Source of the DNA: Nitratiruptor sp.
GTDB lineage: Bacteria; Campylobacterota; Campylobacteria; Campylobacterales; Nitratiruptoraceae
Length of the DNA stretch: 57,936 bases
Assembly: GCA_009659925.1 (NCBI GenBank)
Contig: PUXW01000002.1
Span: 1-57,936 of the forward strand
Direction: 5' to 3'
A model generated the notes under the pieces. It saw only the letters and a program-made list of their open reading frames with translations, ran no database searches and was not told where the DNA came from. The position numbers and the translations under genes were made by a program. Shown here in pieces: positions 26,723 through 36,269 of the stretch (positions are counted from its first letter, which is position 1; each line of letters begins with the position of its first letter).

Positions 26723-28056
26723 CGAAGCCTCTTTTTGAAAAAGTCCACCAACTCCTCCATGCTCTCTTCGAGAACCTGCTTGTCGCTCCCTTCCAGGAGG
26801 AGGCGCAATTTATTCTCGGTTCCGCTGTAGCGGATGAGGGGGCGAAGCCCCCGTTTGGCTATCTTGGCTACCAGCTCTTTGTAGCCTGGGATCTGATCCA
26901 GGGGGATCTTCTGGGTGATATCGAGATTTTGGAGGCGTTGGGGGTAGAGTTGGAAGGGGTTGAGGACCTCGCTGGCCCGTTTGCCACTGCGCAGCATCAA
27001 GGCGGCGATTTGCAAGGCGGTGGCGATCCCATCCCCCGTTTTGGCATAATCCCCGAAGATCACATGGCCACTGGATTCCCCTCCGAAATTGAGGCCATAA
27101 CGCTGCATCTCTTCGAGAACATACTTGTCCCCCACATCGCAGCGTATGAGGCCGATCCCATGTCGCTGGAGGAAATCCTCCAGGGCCTGGTTGCTCATGA
27201 GGGTGGCTACGATCCGATCCCCTTTGAGGAGGCCCTGCTCTTTGAAGAAGAGGGCCAGGGCTCCAAGGACCTTATCCCCATCCACGATCTCCCCCCGTTC
27301 GTCCACGACAACTAGCCGATCGGCGTCTCCATCCAGGGCAAACCCGATATCGGCCCGATACTTGACTACCTCCCGGGCCAGTTGTTCGGGGTGGATTGCA
27401 CCGCAGTTGTGGTTGATGTTGAAGCCGTTTGGTTCGTTGTTGATGACGATCACCTCGGCCCCAAGCTCGCTGAAGACCGTGGGAGCCACTTTGTAGGCCG
27501 CTCCGTTGGCGGTGTCGATGACGATCCGCAGGCCACTGAGGGTGAGCTCCTTGGGAAAGGAGTTCTTGAGGTGGACGATGTAGCGTCCGATCACATCGTC
27601 GATCCGTTTCGAGGAGCCGATGGCCTTTTCTACCTTTTGGTTGGCCATGATGAGCCCCTCATCCTTGTAGATCGCTTCGATTGCCTGTTCGTCCTGGCTG
27701 CGCAGTTTGTTGCCGTGGTTGTCGAAGAACTTGATCCCGTTGTCGTAATAGGGGTTGTGGGAGGCGCTGATCATGATCCCAGCGTCGCAGCGCATATCCT
27801 CGGTCAAGAAGGCGACAGCAGGAGTGGGCATGGGGCCGATTTGAATCACATTGTACCCCACGGCAGTCAGACCGCTGACTAGGGCATTTTCGATCATGTA
27901 GCCGCTGCGACGGGTATCCTTGCCGACGATGATCTTGTTGGTCTTCGAGTGGTTGCGGAAGTAGATCCCCGCCGCCATTGCCAAGCGTAGAACCATCTGG
28001 GCTGTCAGCCCTTCTCCAGCCTTTCCCCGCACACCATCGGTTCCAAAAAGTCCCAT
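26719..28056 (-). CDS. glmM: Phosphoglucosamine mutase
   Basis: The protein has 445 residues, the usual GlmM length. It converts glucosamine-6-phosphate to glucosamine-1-phosphate for UDP-GlcNAc. Marks are [12 protein letters not shown] at the start, the active-site serine in MISASHNPY near residue 100, the metal loop DGDADR, and the C-terminal [15 protein letters not shown]. The ATG at 28056 has GGGAG 8 nt upstream; an in-frame ATG five codons earlier is less supported. It is followed by lspA. Confidence 0.96.
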   Translation of the reverse strand: MGLFGTDGVRGKAGEGLTAQMVLRLAMAAGIYFRNHSKTNKIIVGKDTRRSGYMIENALVSGLTAVGYNVIQIGPMPTPAVAFLTEDMRCDAGIMISASHNPYYDNGIKFFDNHGNKLRSQDEQAIEAIYKDEGLIMANQKVEKAIGSSKRIDDVIGRYIVHLKNSFPKELTLSGLRIVIDTANGAAYKVAPTVFSELGAEVIVINNEPNGFNINHNCGAIHPEQLAREVVKYRADIGFALDGDADRLVVVDERGEIVDGDKVLGALALFFKEQGLLKGDRIVATLMSNQALEDFLQRHGIGLIRCDVGDKYVLEEMQRYGLNFGGESSGHVIFGDYAKTGDGIATALQIAALMLRSGKRASEVLNPFQLYPQRLQNLDITQKIPLDQIPGYKELVAKIAKRGLRPLIRYSGTENKLRLLLEGSDKQVLEESMEELVDFFKKRLR

Positions 28057-28086
28057 AGAGCCAGCTCCCATCGAAAAGCTTGGGCA

Positions 28087-28092
28087 ATTATA
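28087..28092 (-). promoter_or_regulatory. -10 element of glmM-lspA
   Basis: The leftward strand reads TTTGGGTATAATTGCC, an exact TATAAT about 30 nt before the glmM ATG. Confidence 0.6.
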
Positions 28093-28165
28093 CCCAAATT
28101 AGCCAGGGAGTCGAAAGTGCCCTTAAAGGGAGTTTAAATTAAGCTCTTTTTAATCACGAATCGGA

Positions 28166-28171
28166 TATGAT
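28166..28171 (+). promoter_or_regulatory. -10 element of rpsT-prfA
   Basis: The rightward strand reads CGGATATGATTC. TATGAT lies about 35 nt before the rpsT GTG start. The region 28093-28165 between the divergent promoters is AT-rich and holds no other recognisable site. Confidence 0.4.
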
Positions 28172-28205
28172 TCAATCCAAAACTCTCTACCAAAAGGATC
28201 CAAGC

Positions 28206-28484
28206 GTGGCAAACCATAAATCTGCACTCAAGCGGGTACGCCAGACCAAGAAGCGGACCGAGCGCAACCGATTCTACAAGACCCGAATGAAGAATATGAT
28301 CCGGGCCGTCCGGGAAGCGGTTGCCGCCGGGGATCGGGAGCGGGCTATCGAGGCATTGAGAGTCGCCAACAAAAGGATCCACGAGTATGTGAGCAAGGGT
28401 ATCATCAAGAAGAACAACGCCTCCCGAAAGGTCTCCAAGCTCCATAAACTCGTGAACTCCATGGATAGCAACGAAGCCGCTTAG
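28206..28484 (+). CDS. rpsT: 30S ribosomal protein S20
   Basis: The protein has 92 residues. It starts at GTG 28206, because the S20 N-terminus is (M/V)[12 protein letters not shown] and AAAGGA lies upstream; the longer frame adds residues not found in S20. The body [19 protein letters not shown] is typical. Non-ATG starts in rpsT are also known in E. coli, where S20 controls its own translation. prfA starts 10 nt after its stop. Confidence 0.96.
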   Translation: MANHKSALKRVRQTKKRTERNRFYKTRMKNMIRAVREAVAAGDRERAIEALRVANKRIHEYVSKGIIKKNNASRKVSKLHKLVNSMDSNEAA

Positions 28485-28494
28485 ACGGCAGGCC

Positions 28495-29562
28495 ATGCTC
28501 GCCGACAAACTCAAACCCTTCATCCAACGCTACGAGGAGATCAACCAGCTCCTCGCCTCCCCCGAAATCACCAACGATATCAAGAAGATGACCGAGCTCT
28601 CCAAGGAGCAATCCAGCCTCGAACCCCTGGTGCAAAAGGCCAAGGAGTACTTTGCTACCCTCCAAGCGATCCAGGAGAATCGGGAACTCCTCGAAGACGA
28701 GGAGCTAGGGGAGCTGGCCAAGGAGGAGCTCAAGGAGCTCGAACCCAAACGGGCTCAGCTCGAAGAGGAGATCAAGATCCTCCTTATCCCGAAAGATCCC
28801 AACGACGAGAAGGACATCTACCTGGAGATTCGAGCCGGCACCGGCGGGGAGGAGGCGGCCCTTTTCGCAGCCGATCTCTTTCGCACCTATGTGCGCTATG
28901 CCGAGAAGAAGGGGTGGCGGGTTGAGATCGTGAGTTCTAGTGAGAGCGATACGGGCGGGTACAAGGAGATCATCGCCCGGATCAAGGGGGAGGGAGTCTA
29001 CAGCCGCCTCAAGTATGAGGCTGGGACCCACCGGGTCCAGCGGGTTCCTCAGACCGAATCCCAAGGGCGCATCCACACCTCCGCCGTAACGGTGGCCATC
29101 ATGCCCGAGGTGGACGAGGTGGATGTCCAGATCAATCCTAACGACCTCAAGATCGACGTCTACCGCTCCAGCGGCCATGGAGGCCAATCGGTCAACACTA
29201 CCGATAGCGCCGTGCGCATCACCCACATCCCCACGGGAATCGTCGTGGCGATGCAAGATGAAAAGAGCCAGCACAAGAACAAGGAGAAGGCCCTCAAGAT
29301 CTTGCGGGCCCGGATCTACGAGAAGATGATGCGCGAGCAACAAGAGGCCCTGGCCAAGGATCGCAAGGAGCAGGTAGGCAGTGGGGATCGCAGTGAGCGG
29401 ATTCGCACCTACAACTACCCCCAGAACCGGATCACCGACCACCGCATTGGTCTTACCCTCTACAAGCTGGACGAGATCATGCAGGGTGGGGATCTGGATC
29501 AGATCATCGAGCCCCTCATCACCCACTACCAAGCCCAGAAGATCCAAGAGGCCGGATTATAG
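28495..29562 (+). CDS. prfA: Peptide chain release factor 1
   Basis: The protein has 355 residues. It ends translation at UAA and UAG. The GGQ loop is [17 protein letters not shown] near residue 227. The stop-codon recognition region lies around [22 protein letters not shown]-terminal block [18 protein letters not shown] is also typical. It follows rpsT as in other Campylobacterota. The last 6 nt overlap the convergent oxidoreductase gene. Confidence 0.97.
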   Translation: MLADKLKPFIQRYEEINQLLASPEITNDIKKMTELSKEQSSLEPLVQKAKEYFATLQAIQENRELLEDEELGELAKEELKELEPKRAQLEEEIKILLIPKDPNDEKDIYLEIRAGTGGEEAALFAADLFRTYVRYAEKKGWRVEIVSSSESDTGGYKEIIARIKGEGVYSRLKYEAGTHRVQRVPQTESQGRIHTSAVTVAIMPEVDEVDVQINPNDLKIDVYRSSGHGGQSVNTTDSAVRITHIPTGIVVAMQDEKSQHKNKEKALKILRARIYEKMMREQQEALAKDRKEQVGSGDRSERIRTYNYPQNRITDHRIGLTLYKLDEIMQGGDLDQIIEPLITHYQAQKIQEAGL

Positions 29563-30702
29563 CCGCTTCTTGTAGCCGCTGTTGACCTTGATCCGGATCC
29601 CAAGGGCGTAGAGGCGGGTGATGGCCTCCTTGATCCAGGCGGCGATTCGCCCCCGCAACCGGATCCATCCGAAGAGCTCCCCCGCCGCATACCCTCGTCC
29701 CAGGGCGACGAAGGTTCCATAGACCCGACCCCGAAAGGGAGTCTCGATCCGTCCAGCAATATGGCGGGCCACATACTCGCCGCTTTGCTCAGCGATTTGA
29801 GCAGTGGGAGGGAGGAGGTTTCCCTTGGGATCTTTGATGGCGGCACAATCCCCGATGGCGTAGATCTTTGGAGCTACCTGCAAGCAGGGATCCACCTCCA
29901 ACTGGCCCAGGCGATTCTTAGGATAGGGGAGGGTCTGGACAAAATCGGCCGCTTTGATCCCGCCGCTAAAGATGAAGAGATCATATTCGATGTGCTCTTC
30001 CTCCAGATAAACAGCCTGGTCGTCGACCCTTTGAATCGGGGAGTTCAAACGCACATCGACCCCAAGTGCTCGAAGACGCTGGAGGCTGGCCTCTTGCAAG
30101 AAGGGACTAGCTCCCGGGAGCAATCGATCGGTGGCCTCGATCAAGACCACCTCAATCAAGGAGCGCTGCCCCACCTCGCTCCCGCACTCCCTGGCCACAC
30201 TGGCAAAGTCTGCCGCCAGCTCCACGCCGCTGAGGCCCCCACCCCCCACGACGATCCGGGCCGGTTCGTGGTGGACCACCTCGTCGAAGAGGCGTTGCAA
30301 GAAGGCCCGCTTGAAGCCGAAAGCGCTGGGAAGCTCCTTGATGGAGACGCTATGCTCGCGCAGACCAGGGACTTGGGGCGGGAAGAGGTCCTGGGCCCCC
30401 ACGGCGATGACGAGGCGATCGAAGCCATAGCGCCCCCGCTCCCCTACCACCTGGTCTTCTTCGATGTACAAAGCGCGATCCTGGATGAAGCGGACATTGG
30501 GAAAGTAGGTGCAAAAGCTCTCCAGATTGAAGGTCACATCGCAGATGTTCCTGCGCCCCGAGAGGAATTCGTAGGCTTCGGTCTGGAGGTAGTGGTAGGG
30601 GTTGCGGTCCAGAAGGGTAATGGCAAAATCTCCGGAGGGGGCCAGTTTCTCGATGAGCCGGAGGCCACCGTAGCCTCCCCCCAGAACGAGGATCCTAGTC
30701 AA
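29557..30702 (-). CDS. NAD(P)/FAD-dependent oxidoreductase, type II NADH dehydrogenase-like
   Basis: The protein has 381 residues. The FAD motif [13 protein letters not shown] is at the N-terminus and the NAD(P) motif [17 protein letters not shown] is near residue 150. [11 protein letters not shown] holds the second FAD contact. The C-terminus is basic and amphipathic, suiting peripheral membrane attachment as in NDH-2. The start is TTG at 30702, which overlaps the end of the glucosaminidase gene by 8 nt; no strong ribosome binding site is seen, so the exact start is uncertain. Confidence 0.85.
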   Translation of the reverse strand: MTRILVLGGGYGGLRLIEKLAPSGDFAITLLDRNPYHYLQTEAYEFLSGRRNICDVTFNLESFCTYFPNVRFIQDRALYIEEDQVVGERGRYGFDRLVIAVGAQDLFPPQVPGLREHSVSIKELPSAFGFKRAFLQRLFDEVVHHEPARIVVGGGGLSGVELAADFASVARECGSEVGQRSLIEVVLIEATDRLLPGASPFLQEASLQRLRALGVDVRLNSPIQRVDDQAVYLEEEHIEYDLFIFSGGIKAADFVQTLPYPKNRLGQLEVDPCLQVAPKIYAIGDCAAIKDPKGNLLPPTAQIAEQSGEYVARHIAGRIETPFRGRVYGTFVALGRGYAAGELFGWIRLRGRIAAWIKEAITRLYALGIRIKVNSGYKKRL

Positions 30703-31399
30703 GATGGAGCCGGTTGGTGCGAATGATCCGGGAAACGAGTCGGGTATAGCGCCGTCCAATCTCGGAGTAGCGCTGCATTGTCATAGCCGCTTCGAGGCCG
30801 CTGAAGGGGCGTCCCTTCTTGCGGGCCATGTAACGGGCGGCCCGGAATTCCCGGTAGGCCCTGTGGCGGTTGAGGTTGAGCATGTAGGAGGCGATGGAGT
30901 CCTGGATCGAGTCGAAGATCTTGATCTTGTGCCGTTTGCCTGGACTCCTGTGTTTGGGGACAAGCCCCTTCTTGCCCCAGGTCCACTCGCCAAAGAGGTT
31001 GTTGGCCTCTCTCGCGAAGCGGCTCTTGCCCCAGCCGCTCTCTAGAGCCGCTTGGGCGAGAACCAGGGAGAGGGGGATGGTATCGATCTTGACACGATAC
31101 TCTTCCAGGTCGTAGAGATTCTTGATGCGGTACTTCTTGGCGATGGCGCCAAGGCGCTGGAGCTCCTTCGCCTCGGGGAAGGGTTGGGTGGCGAGTTTCT
31201 CGAAGAAGGCTTGGACGAAGCGTCGCTCTTCCAGAATCTTGGCGTTTTCCCGCTCAACCAAGGGGCGGAGGATATCGAAGAAGGCCCGCTTTTGGAGTTT
31301 GATGCTCTTGATTTTGTAGTACCACTGGGGAATGGTTCGATACTCGCTGGCTTGCACCAGGGTCGCAACCAGGAGGAGCATTGCTAGAATCCGTTTCAA
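30695..31399 (-). CDS. Bax-like glucosaminidase-domain protein
   Basis: The protein has 234 residues. Residues 1-17 form a signal peptide ending VQAS. The glucosaminidase fold shows LVLAQAALESGWGKSRFAREANNLFGEWTW, with the catalytic Glu in LESGWG. It should cut N-acetylglucosamine bonds in peptidoglycan in the periplasm. The start is TTG at 31399, overlapping the dapF stop as TTGA, with AAGGAG 8 nt upstream. It sits in the speE-coaE-dapF operon. Confidence 0.87.
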   Translation of the reverse strand: MKRILAMLLLVATLVQASEYRTIPQWYYKIKSIKLQKRAFFDILRPLVERENAKILEERRFVQAFFEKLATQPFPEAKELQRLGAIAKKYRIKNLYDLEEYRVKIDTIPLSLVLAQAALESGWGKSRFAREANNLFGEWTWGKKGLVPKHRSPGKRHKIKIFDSIQDSIASYMLNLNRHRAYREFRAARYMARKKGRPFSGLEAAMTMQRYSEIGRRYTRLVSRIIRTNRLHLD

Positions 31400-32154
31400 T
31401 CTGGTGACTCCTTGTAAGTGAGAAAGATTCGCTCAACCAGCCCGCGAAAAAAGAGGGTCTCGCCCTCCATCCGGATGAAGAGACGCTCTCCACTGCGAGG
31501 ATGGAGGCTCGCCGCATCTTCTACCAGTCCCTCTTGCCGGGCACGCACGAAAGCCGCCGCCATTCCGGTCCCGCAGGCGAGGGTCTCGTCTTCGACCCCC
31601 CGCTCGAAGGTCCGGAGAGCAATTGCATTTTGAGGCGATATTTTAGCAAAGTTAACATTACTATCGTATTTATTCCGCATTTTTTTAGCCAAATTTTTAT
31701 CGAACTGTTTCAAATCTTCCACAAATGTCACCAAATGGGGGACTCCCGTGTCGATGAGCCACCAGGTGTAGCCCTCCTCCTGAAAGGGGCCCTTGAGGAT
31801 CTTGTAAGGGGTTAACTGGCTTTCCACCATATTCCCTTCCACCCTGGCCCGGATCAGACCAGCCCCGGTGAGAAAGGCCATCTCCTCTGGAGCCAAACCA
31901 AAGGTAGAGGCGTAGTGGGCGGCGGCCCTGCTCCCATTCCCACACATGGCCGCTTCGCTCCCGTCGGCGTTGTAGAAGAGCCACTGGAAGTCGTACTCTT
32001 GATGGGGGAGCAGGACGATGAGCCCATCGGCACCGATTCCTGTGTGGCGGTTGCACAGATCGATGGCCAATTGGCTGTAGTTGCGCTTCGTGAAGGTGTG
32101 GAAGATGACGAAGTCGTTGCCGCTGGCCGAGTATTTAGCCAATGCCAAAGTCAT
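31396..32154 (-). CDS. dapF: Diaminopimelate epimerase
   Basis: The protein has 252 residues. It turns LL- into meso-diaminopimelate for lysine and peptidoglycan. The two catalytic cysteines are Cys71 in AAMCGNGSRAA and Cys194 in LACGTGMAAAF. SGNDF at 11-15 is also typical. The ATG at 32154 overlaps coaE by 20 nt. Confidence 0.95.
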   Translation of the reverse strand: MTLALAKYSASGNDFVIFHTFTKRNYSQLAIDLCNRHTGIGADGLIVLLPHQEYDFQWLFYNADGSEAAMCGNGSRAAAHYASTFGLAPEEMAFLTGAGLIRARVEGNMVESQLTPYKILKGPFQEEGYTWWLIDTGVPHLVTFVEDLKQFDKNLAKKMRNKYDSNVNFAKISPQNAIALRTFERGVEDETLACGTGMAAAFVRARQEGLVEDAASLHPRSGERLFIRMEGETLFFRGLVERIFLTYKESPD

Positions 32155-32737
32155 TCTTGATCCTTTCGGCGAGCTCTTCGATCTGGCGCTGGAGGTGTTT
32201 GAGATCCTTGGTATTGTCTACCACATAATCGGCTAAAACCCGCTTTTTTTCAATGTCCATCTGGGCCTCGATGCGTTGAAGAGCCTCCTGGTAGCCGAGG
32301 CCGTTGCGCTCCATGAGCCGGGTGATCTGGAGCTCCTTGGGGGCGTAGACCACCACCGACTTGGCGAAGGGGTAGTCCCCCCGTTCGAAAAAGAGGGGGA
32401 TGTCCACGAAGTAGGGGACCTTGAACCCCTCCTCTCGTGCGGCAAGTTCCAAGATACGCTCTTTGATCTTGGGATGCAGGAGTGCTTCGAGCCTTTGGCG
32501 CTGCTCTTGATCGGCAAAGACCAGCCTCCCCAGGGCCTTGCGATCGACCTTGCCATCGACGACATATCCGGGGCCAAAGAGGGTGGCGATGGCCCCGGCC
32601 TCCTGGTCTAGAATCTGGTGGGCGATGGCATCGGCGTCGATGATGCGAAAGCCAAAGAGCTTCAGGAGGCTGGCCGCGGTGCTCTTGCCGGTGGCGATGC
32701 CCCCAGTGAGGGCGATGGCGTGGGGGAAGGCTACCAT
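32135..32737 (-). CDS. coaE: Dephospho-CoA kinase
   Basis: The protein has 200 residues. It makes the last step of coenzyme A synthesis. The P-loop GGIATGKSTAA begins near residue 12, DADAIAHQIL follows, and FVDIPLFFE is the third mark. Its ATG overlaps the speE stop by 7 nt. Confidence 0.95.
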   Translation of the reverse strand: MVAFPHAIALTGGIATGKSTAASLLKLFGFRIIDADAIAHQILDQEAGAIATLFGPGYVVDGKVDRKALGRLVFADQEQRQRLEALLHPKIKERILELAAREEGFKVPYFVDIPLFFERGDYPFAKSVVVYAPKELQITRLMERNGLGYQEALQRIEAQMDIEKKRVLADYVVDNTKDLKHLQRQIEELAERIKNDFGIG

Positions 32738-33570
32738 TTGTACAGATCGCCTAACTCTTGTTTGACGTAGTTGGGCAGGACGAAGGAGGCTTTGTGGATG
32801 TCGGAGTTGTAGTAGCGCAGTCCATCGATGAGGTCGGCCCGCTGCAAGATGATATCGGCGGTGGGGTGGTAGAACTTGCTGGCGAGGATAAAATTCCAGT
32901 TACACCCGGGATACATGTACATCTCGAAGCGGTAGGGCATGACGATCTTGAAGAACTCCCCCATCACCCCCATGATCTGCTTGTGCAAGGGCATGTCGAT
33001 CCACCAGCTCTCCCCCTGGGCGACCACGAGGCCATCGTCTTTGAGGATCCGAAAGACGTTGGCGTAAAAGGTACGATTAAAGAGCCCCTCGGCAGGCCCT
33101 TCGGGGTCGGTAGAGTCCACCAGAACGATATCGTATTGTTTGGGTTGACAATTCTTGACGAACTCGATCCCATCACCGATGGTGAGATTGAGTCTGGGAT
33201 TCTCCCAATCGCCGATGTGGGGGAAGTACTCTTTGGAGATTTTCACTACCTCCTCGTCGATTTCCACCATGTCTACGTGAACCTCTGGGTGGCGCAACAC
33301 CTCCTTGGCCACGCCCCCATCTCCCCCACCGATGACCAAGACCCGCTTGGGATCTTTGTGGGTGCACATGGCCACATGGGCCATCATCTCATGGTAGATG
33401 AACTCATCCTTGTCGCAGAGCATCCCGTGGCCGTCGATGACCAATACGTTGCCAAACTCTTTGGAGCGGTAGACCTCGATCTTCTGGTACGGACTTTGGA
33501 CTTCGGCCAACTTCTCCTCGACTCTGATCGCCTGTTTAAAAAAGTCGTTGTGGGTCTCTTCAAACCACAT
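32731..33570 (-). CDS. speE: Spermidine synthase (polyamine aminopropyltransferase)
   Basis: The protein has 279 residues from ATG 33570. It moves an aminopropyl group from decarboxylated SAM to a diamine. The cofactor motif VIGGGDGGVAKE is at 80-90, and DIVLVDSTDPEGPAEGLF holds the catalytic Asp. Thermophiles often need long polyamines, and single sequences do not tell whether this enzyme prefers putrescine or agmatine. SD GGGGG is 5 nt upstream. A GTG two codons earlier is the alternative start. Confidence 0.92.
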   Translation of the reverse strand: MWFEETHNDFFKQAIRVEEKLAEVQSPYQKIEVYRSKEFGNVLVIDGHGMLCDKDEFIYHEMMAHVAMCTHKDPKRVLVIGGGDGGVAKEVLRHPEVHVDMVEIDEEVVKISKEYFPHIGDWENPRLNLTIGDGIEFVKNCQPKQYDIVLVDSTDPEGPAEGLFNRTFYANVFRILKDDGLVVAQGESWWIDMPLHKQIMGVMGEFFKIVMPYRFEMYMYPGCNWNFILASKFYHPTADIILQRADLIDGLRYYNSDIHKASFVLPNYVKQELGDLYKW

Positions 33571-33603
33571 GGTCACCCCCGAATTGAGAGATTTTTTGTC
33601 CTA

Positions 33604-33649
33604 ATTGTAGCGCAATTTAGTGGGATTTTGCTGAAATTGTCGATATAAT
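33604..33649. promoter_or_regulatory. Divergent promoters (speE operon / small membrane protein)
   Basis: Leftward, 33609-33604 reads TACAAT, 33 nt before the speE ATG. Rightward, 33644-33649 reads TATAAT, about 28 nt before the small-protein ATG with AAAGGAGG between. Confidence 0.55.
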
Positions 33650-33677
33650 TAGAGGAAAAATTGGAAAGGAGGCTCCA

Positions 33678-33899
33678 ATGTGTGGTGATCGAATGCAGCG
33701 GATCCTCATGGCGATCATGTTGGGATTGACCATGTATCTCTTCGCCTTGGGGCGAACCGATCAGACCATGTTTCAAATCGCCGTGGTTTTGCAAACCTTC
33801 ATGATCGTCATGATCTTGATCTTTGCCTTCACCAATTTCTGTCCCAGCCTCTGGTTTTTCAACAAGGTCTTTGGCAAGTGCCAGTGGGAGAAGGAGTAG
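33678..33899 (+). CDS. Small two-helix membrane protein of unknown function
   Basis: The protein has 73 residues with two membrane segments, about 8-25 and 32-52. A conserved-looking tail CPSLWFFNKVFGKCQWEKE carries two cysteines. The ATG has GGAAAGGAGG upstream and a good promoter. I recognise a family style (small inner-membrane protein with CP motif, as in DUF2892-like proteins) but not a function. Confidence 0.7.
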   Translation: MCGDRMQRILMAIMLGLTMYLFALGRTDQTMFQIAVVLQTFMIVMILIFAFTNFCPSLWFFNKVFGKCQWEKE

Positions 33900-33937
33900 G
33901 GGACTCCCCCTCTCCTAGGCGAAGAAGTGCCCCTGGA

Positions 33938-35323
33938 CTAGAAGAACCACTGGGTGGTCAACTTGTAGCGGGAGATCCGCTGGTTTCCAATCGCTTCCCC
34001 ATACCGATCCCGCTGGATAGCGAATCCTACCTTCGTGCTGTTGCCCCGTAGGTACCAATTAAACCCGAAAATTTTGGAGGTGAGGGTGTAGCCACTGGCC
34101 CCTTTGAAGCGGTTCCAGCGCTCGTAGCGGAAGAAGGGGGCCAGATAGGCCAACTCGGGCATGCAATATTCTCCGGTGAGGTACCATCCGTAGGATTCTC
34201 CCTGGACATCGGGGGCTTGGAAGAAGTCCTGGACAACGCCATCGAACTTGAAGTACTCCCCTTGCAAGAAGAGCCCGTAGTAGTGCATGGAGGCTTCGAG
34301 GTTGAGGAGTTTGTGGTCGATGGTGTAGCCGTTGTAGTGGATTTGGGGGCTCACCCAGTAGGCGGCTCCCACTTCCAGGTGTTTCCCCTGGGCGAAGTAG
34401 GTCTCGGTCCGCTTACGCTCCTCCCAGCCGTCGAAGGGAGAGAGCCAGATCTTCCCTCCGTAGAAGAAGCGTTTCTGGGTGAAGTCCCCCTCGAAGTGGT
34501 GACCCGCGGCGTCGTAGAACTTGCCAGAATGGACCCCATCCCCGATGGCCAACTGGTAGTGGATCTTCTTGCGATAATCCCCGTAGATCTGGGCGTTGGT
34601 GGCCCTGCGGTTGTGGGAGATGTATTGGGCCGCCATATCGGCGACATGGGGGCGGTCGTAGTGGATGACCCAGGCCGATTTGACCGTCTCGGTTCGGGAG
34701 ACGTCGATCTTGGCCCGGTAGAACTTGAAGTTGACCAAGGAGGTACCAAAGGGCTTTTTGATCTTCAAATAGGCGTCTCCCACCTGGAGTTTTTGCTCCC
34801 CCTTGTCCCGATAGTTGCTCTTGTCGTTGCGTAGGTCCATGGTGAAGGAGGTGTGCTTCCCGAAACCGGCCCCGATCTCGAGGCGGACCCGACGCAAGTA
34901 GCCATCTAGAAAATCGGCCTTTTCTCCCTGGTCGTAGTCGATTTCTTTGTAGCGTTCAAAGGTTCCCTGGAGGCGAACCCCAACTTTGAGGTAGGTATCT
35001 GGATCGTCGAAGGGGCGGATCTTCAAGTTGGGATGGGTTTCACGACCGAGGGGGAAGGTGGGGGAGTCGGGATTGAGGAGGGTGATGGAGCTCTTGATCC
35101 CAAGTTCACGTTCGACCTGCTGGACCACCTGTTTCCCGAGGCGTCGCTCTACCTCTTGCTCGACAAGCTCTTCTACCTCATCGACACCGATGAAGCGCCC
35201 CACTGGAATCCGTCCAGGTCCTGGCTCGGTGTAGAGGGCTCCAGTGGCGCGATCCTTGTAGAGGGTGATGGGGGCTCCGTGGAGGAAGAGGGCAAGGGAA
35301 AGGGCGATGGGAATCGATCGCAC
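33938..35323 (-). CDS. OprP/OprO-like outer-membrane porin
   Basis: The protein has 461 residues. Residues 1-16 are a signal peptide (IPIALSLALFLHGA). Residues about 40-75 look like a coiled-coil (VEELVEQEVERRLGKQVVQQVEREL). The rest alternates in the manner of a beta-barrel and ends in Phe, the usual outer-membrane signature. The block YLRRVRLEIGAGFGKHTSFTMDLR resembles the phosphate-selective porin family; phosphate preference itself is not shown. The start is GTG at 35323 after AAAGGAGTT. Confidence 0.82.
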   Translation of the reverse strand: MRSIPIALSLALFLHGAPITLYKDRATGALYTEPGPGRIPVGRFIGVDEVEELVEQEVERRLGKQVVQQVERELGIKSSITLLNPDSPTFPLGRETHPNLKIRPFDDPDTYLKVGVRLQGTFERYKEIDYDQGEKADFLDGYLRRVRLEIGAGFGKHTSFTMDLRNDKSNYRDKGEQKLQVGDAYLKIKKPFGTSLVNFKFYRAKIDVSRTETVKSAWVIHYDRPHVADMAAQYISHNRRATNAQIYGDYRKKIHYQLAIGDGVHSGKFYDAAGHHFEGDFTQKRFFYGGKIWLSPFDGWEERKRTETYFAQGKHLEVGAAYWVSPQIHYNGYTIDHKLLNLEASMHYYGLFLQGEYFKFDGVVQDFFQAPDVQGESYGWYLTGEYCMPELAYLAPFFRYERWNRFKGASGYTLTSKIFGFNWYLRGNSTKVGFAIQRDRYGEAIGNQRISRYKLTTQWFF

Positions 35324-35355
35324 GGCAACTCCTTTGGAAAAAGTTTGCAGCTATT

Positions 35356-35395
35356 ATCTCCATCGATCCTGAAAGTTGACTAAATCGATGGAGAT
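35356..35395. promoter_or_regulatory. 12-bp inverted repeat at the porin promoter
   Basis: ATCTCCATCGAT at 35356-35367 is repeated in perfect inverse at 35384-35395, with 16 nt between. On the leftward strand the downstream arm runs into GATAAT, a likely porin -10. It also lies 6 nt after the sirtuin stop. It could be an operator of the porin gene or a hairpin ending the sirtuin transcript; no U-run follows. Confidence 0.45.
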
Positions 35396-35400
35396 CGAGG

Positions 35401-36228
35401 TCAAAAAGGTGAAGATTGTAACCTTTCGTAAATGGCAGCGATGGCCTCTTTGGCCCGCAGGGGCAAGGGGATGGTGGCCCCTTCAGGTTCGGCTGGATTG
35501 ATCCGGATGAGGGGAGCTTGGAAGCGCCCTTGAATCTCTTCGTCCATCATCCGAATCGTTGGTACCCCTGTTCCGGCCCCGATCTCTACGATGACCAGGT
35601 CCCCATGGGCCCGGTTCAAGAAGCTGGCAAAGTGCTCCTCTTGCTCCCGGGCCCGCGAGTCGATCCAGGCCCAATCGCCAAACATCAAGATATTGGGGCG
35701 GGCGATGGCGTGGCAAAAGGGGCAGCGGGGAAGGGGTTCTTGGGCCTTGAAGCGCTCCATATCGATGGTCACTTGGACTTTGTCGGCGCTCCAGATGGTC
35801 TCCTGGCAGGGGGTGGTGCACTGGAGGTAGTGGATGGAGCCATGGACCTCGTAGATTTTGTGGGGGGCGTAGCCGGCCTTTTGGAAGTGGCCATCCACAT
35901 TGGAGGTGAGGACGAAGTAGTCCCGCTTTCGTCGGGCTATCTCGAGGAGTTGGAAAAAGCCTTGGTGGGGTTTGGTGGTGCGATAGAGCTGGAGCCTGTG
36001 GCCGTAGAAGGCCCAGGCTAGAGAGGGATCTTCCTGGAACCAGCGAGGGTTGGCCAGCTGGGCGAAGGAGAGCCCCAGCTTCTTGGCGATGGGGTAGGCC
36101 CGCCAAAACCCCTCTCTCCCCCGAAAGTCTGGAAGACCGCTATCGACCCCCATCCCTGCCCCTGCGCTAATAAGGAGGAAGGAGGCCTCCCGAATCGCTC
36201 TGACCGCCTCATCGAGCTCTTTGAACAT
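35401..36228 (-). CDS. SIR2-family NAD-dependent protein deacylase
   Basis: The protein has 275 residues. NAD-binding marks GAGMGVDSGLPDFRG at 22-36 and TSNVDGHFQKAG are present, with catalytic His in YEVHGSIHYLQC. A zinc site fits the pairs C..C (CTTPC) and CPFC. Sirtuins remove acyl groups from lysine using NAD. GxG motif GAGTGVP comes later. The ATG follows AAAGGAAG and the gene is divergent from a 31-residue ORF. Confidence 0.92.
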   Translation of the reverse strand: MFKELDEAVRAIREASFLLISAGAGMGVDSGLPDFRGREGFWRAYPIAKKLGLSFAQLANPRWFQEDPSLAWAFYGHRLQLYRTTKPHQGFFQLLEIARRKRDYFVLTSNVDGHFQKAGYAPHKIYEVHGSIHYLQCTTPCQETIWSADKVQVTIDMERFKAQEPLPRCPFCHAIARPNILMFGDWAWIDSRAREQEEHFASFLNRAHGDLVIVEIGAGTGVPTIRMMDEEIQGRFQAPLIRINPAEPEGATIPLPLRAKEAIAAIYERLQSSPF

Positions 36229-36241
36229 GGGCTTCCTTTGT

Positions 36242-36249
36242 GTTATAGT
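36242..36249. promoter_or_regulatory. Overlapping divergent -10 elements (sirtuin / small ORF)
   Basis: Leftward, 36247-36242 reads TATAAC; rightward, 36244-36249 reads TATAGT. They share four bases. Only 41 nt separate the two start codons, so one RNA polymerase site must serve both directions. Confidence 0.4.
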
Positions 36250-36269
36250 TGTGGAAAAAAGGAGGATTG

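Noticed and set aside
33900-33937. GGGGACTCCCC hairpin between the small membrane gene and the porin
   Set aside because: The stem has a one-base loop and no U-run, so it is unlikely to form a terminator as read.
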